NCBI GenBank assembly: GCA_002343455.1
Contig: DDSR01000379.1
Span: forward strand, 617 to 8,411
Direction: 5' to 3'
From: Deltaproteobacteria bacterium UBA2385
GTDB lineage: Bacteria; Myxococcota_A; UBA796; UBA2385
Length of the DNA: 7,795 nt
This document shows positions 7,640-7,795 of this stretch, piece by piece; the first letter of the stretch is position 1; the number at the start of each line of letters is the position of its first letter. Below the pieces are notes generated by a model. That model had not been told where the DNA came from. It worked only from the letters and a program-made list of their open reading frames with translations, and did not search any database. The translations under genes and the position numbers were made by a program.

Positions 7640-7795
7640 ATGATGCCCTTCGCCCTCTCGATGATCCTCGCTCTTGCTTGCGGGGACAAGGAGACCGACA
7701 CCAGCGCTGGAGACGGGGGCGGGACCGCGGGGGACGGGGGCGGGACCGCGGGAGACGGGGGCGGGACCGCGGGAGACGGGGGCGGGACCGCGGGG
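7640..7795 (+). CDS. Repeat-containing lipoprotein, 3' end outside window
   Basis: The first 52 codons of a gene that leaves the window. Residues 1-13 are a short hydrophobic signal with a lipobox-like LALAC (C14), then GDKETDTSAG, then four copies of DGGGTAG. The pattern of lipid-anchored Cys, acidic/Thr linker and Gly-rich spacer is the same style as the cysteine-rich lipoprotein at 2739-4172 and suggests a surface lipoprotein whose folded domain lies downstream. Residue -3 of the lipobox is Ala rather than Leu, so lipidation is likely but not certain. A clear GGAG supports translation. The function cannot be read from this part. Confidence 0.75.
   Translation, partial: MMPFALSMILALACGDKETDTSAGDGGGTAGDGGGTAGDGGGTAGDGGGTAG
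7712..7795 (+). repeat. 21-bp tandem repeat, four copies, reaching window end
   Basis: Four consecutive 21-base units (7712-7732, 7733-7753, 7754-7774, 7775-7795), each encoding DGGGTAG, differ only in the last base of the final Gly codon (GGG or GGA). The window stops exactly at the end of the fourth unit, so the array may be longer. Near-identity at silent positions indicates recent expansion or homogenisation. Confidence 0.92.

Overview
The window comes from a very GC-rich bacterium with strong GC3 codon bias. The lipoproteins, in which the lipobox is followed by an Asp/Ser/Thr/Gly-rich linker, the 'CxTDADC'-type cysteine-rich modules and the ferritin-like domain fused behind them resemble proteins of Myxococcota (former Deltaproteobacteria). 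That placement is an inference from protein style, not from a marker gene. No rRNA, tRNA, CRISPR array, transposase or phage gene was seen.

Layout. (1) 1-1947, plus: a DEAD-box RNA helicase whose 5' end lies outside the window, with an acidic Ser-Asp repeat in front of the core and a Gly/Arg/Pro-Arg repeat tail behind it. (2) 1955-2737, plus, 7 bases later: a short-chain dehydrogenase/reductase, probably co-transcribed. (3) 2739-4172, minus, converging on the SDR with one base between the stop codons: a lipoprotein with about 22 cysteines followed by a complete di-iron ferritin-like domain. (4) 4255-5523, plus, divergent from (3) across 82 bases: a PLP enzyme of the cystathionine gamma-synthase family. 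(5) 5529-7570, minus: a two-gene unit with an ATGA overlap, encoding a Tat-signal small subunit and a GMC flavoprotein with a four-cysteine iron-sulphur-like motif. This looks like a periplasmic FAD dehydrogenase in which the small subunit carries the flavoprotein through the Tat pore. (6) 7640-7795, plus, divergent from (5): the start of another lipoprotein made of 21-bp tandem repeats, running off the window.

The most unusual signal is not a gene. The tetranucleotide CTAG occurs seven times in the window by eye, and all seven belong to one family of short palindromes. Three copies (2851-2865, 5519-5533, 7401-7415) fit the 15-mer YCTAGCRCYGCTAGA, and a decayed fourth copy lies at 5542-5556. 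Two copies sit inside minus-strand genes and force pairs of CTA leucine codons, a codon I find nowhere else in the window's genes. The other two face each other at the 3' ends of the convergent genes (4) and (5) and fold into a long hairpin covering both stop codons. This looks like a dispersed palindromic element or protein-binding site that is maintained even at the cost of codon preference.

Apart from the helicase-SDR pair and the two-subunit dehydrogenase, the genes show no shared pathway. The region reads as ordinary chromosomal housekeeping and cell-envelope content, with lineage-specific lipoproteins and repeats.
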